Positions 63,441-64,000 of a stretch of DNA of 64,000 bases are shown in pieces; positions within the stretch are counted from its first letter, which is position 1, and each line of letters begins with the position of its first letter. Under the pieces are notes generated by a model that saw only the letters and a list, made by a program, of their open reading frames with translations, made no database searches and was not told the DNA's origin. Location: positions 8,033 to 72,032 of the forward strand of contig DASRDU010000162.1 in NCBI GenBank assembly GCA_035652435.1. Direction: 5' to 3'. The translations under genes and the position numbers were made by a program. Source of the DNA: DASRDU01 sp035652435. Lineage in GTDB: Bacteria > Acidobacteriota > Blastocatellia > RBC074.

Positions 63441-63669
63441 AACTGTCAGTGAACAGGGGCAGGAGTAACAGGATCAAAGCTCTCGAGCATCCCGAACAGG
63501 CAGGTCGTACAGTGGACTCTGTAACGGTTCAGCTTTGTCTGAACCTGCCGGAACTTTATGGGACTCTGGGAACGCGTAAAGGATGCGGTCGCTGATTGAA
63601 GCCTGTAACCGCAAATAACGTGACCGTCCTCTTCGAGGGGACGGCCATCCGAATCAATCAATCTCTGGA

Positions 63670-64000
63670 CTACGGGGTGAAGTTGCTGACAAAAATCTGA
63701 CCGGGCGAAACGCTGTCCGCCTGCGTAGCGGCGACAATCCCTGCCACCGCACCGCCGACGCCGGCAATGATCAGCGCGGCCAGTGCGCCACCGCTCAGCC
63801 CCGCTCCGCCGGCTCCGGCTGCGCCAACAGCGCTGAGACGCGTGCAGCGAGTCCCCTGCCCCGGGTTCTGAGTGCCGATGGCGGCTTCCTGCCCCGAGGC
63901 GACGTACTCGACCTTGCTGCCCGCCGTGATCCTGGCGTCGCTGCGCCGCGACATCACCCGCGTGTTGCCCAGGGTCAGGTCCACCGTGATGACAGCGACA
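63670..64000 (-). CDS. FecR-like protein, C-terminal fragment
   Basis: The reading frame stays open to the right edge of the window, so only the C-terminal 109 codons are seen. 'VDLTLGNTRVMSRRSDARIT' and 'SKVEYVASGQEAAI' are strand-rich as in FecR-type domains. A glycine-alanine membrane segment follows ('GGALAALIIAGVGGAVAGIV') and a short tail. The family assignment is tentative. It appears to be the upstream gene of the export cluster. Confidence 0.5.
   Translation of the reverse strand, partial: VAVITVDLTLGNTRVMSRRSDARITAGSKVEYVASGQEAAIGTQNPGQGTRCTRLSAVGAAGAGGAGLSGGALAALIIAGVGGAVAGIVAATQADSVSPGQIFVSNFTP

Noticed and set aside
63446..63661. 71-codon minus-strand frame between the FecR-like fragment and the TPR gene
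   Set aside because: Starts at TTG without RBS and has no recognisable features; it could be a decayed remnant but cannot be supported.
1..64000. CRISPR arrays, tRNA or rRNA genes, prophage
   Set aside because: No regularly spaced repeats, no cloverleaf-like sequence and no phage structural cluster seen. The fibre-like protein is part of a transposon-like element.

Overview
The window is bacterial, GC-rich and densely coded. It has no rRNA, no recognisable tRNA and no CRISPR array. Gene content and style (many short signal peptides ending in AxA-Q, a 40 kb exopolysaccharide locus, Uma2 and IS982/IS4-type elements, dispersed CCGGGGTGGAGCG-type repeats) suggest an Acidobacteriota-like organism, perhaps Blastocatellia. 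This is an inference from gene style, not from a marker gene.

Layout. (1) 1-3.1 kb: an acetate-uptake operon on the minus strand (DUF485 protein, ActP, start of Acs), divergent from a pterin-4a-carbinolamine dehydratase. (2) 3.2-6.6 kb: a secreted HtrA-like serine protease and a secreted helical protein of unknown function. (3) 6.7-20.8 kb, plus strand: an RNA-repair island. It holds two COG3541-type nucleotidyltransferases, Hen1 (RNA 3'-terminal 2'-O-methyltransferase), the three-domain repair enzyme Pnkp (kinase-phosphatase-ligase), and a second stand-alone copy of the Pnkp kinase domain. The island is broken by a three-level nest of mobile DNA (8.13-13.57 kb). An IS4-like element truncates the second nucleotidyltransferase and carries an IS982-like element in its 3' end. 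The IS982 transposase is in turn split by a 3.08 kb element with terminal inverted repeats and a target duplication. This innermost element has no transposase and carries a gene for a secreted repeat protein. (4) 20.9-23.3 kb: an APC permease and two small proteins.

(5) 23.7-64 kb, all minus strand: an exopolysaccharide/capsule locus. In transcription order (right to left): FecR-like fragment, TPR protein, O-antigen-ligase/Wzy-like protein, Wza-like exporter, Wzc-like BY-kinase/copolymerase, a pseudaminic-acid-type nonulosonate pathway (PseB, an SDR, a PhyH dioxygenase, PseC, PseF, PseG, PseH, PseI), the HisH/HisF/PseA amidotransferase trio that would make an amidino sugar, methyltransferases, a possible nonulosonate transferase, a Wzx-type flippase, many GT2/GT4 glycosyltransferases, polytopic polymerase-like proteins, a transglutaminase-like membrane protein, a Tat-exported glycosidase-like protein, AsnB, two nucleotide-sugar epimerases and a WecA-type initiating transferase fused to a FlaA1/CapD-like N-terminal module. 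Most neighbours overlap by 4 bases or lie within about 40 bases, which implies long co-transcribed units. Together they encode precursor synthesis, lipid-linked assembly, flipping, polymerisation, length control and export of a surface glycan carrying a modified nonulosonic acid.

Most promising for follow-up are the RNA-repair island with its paired nucleotidyltransferases and duplicated kinase, and the transposase-less cargo element, whose removal restores the IS982 reading frame exactly.
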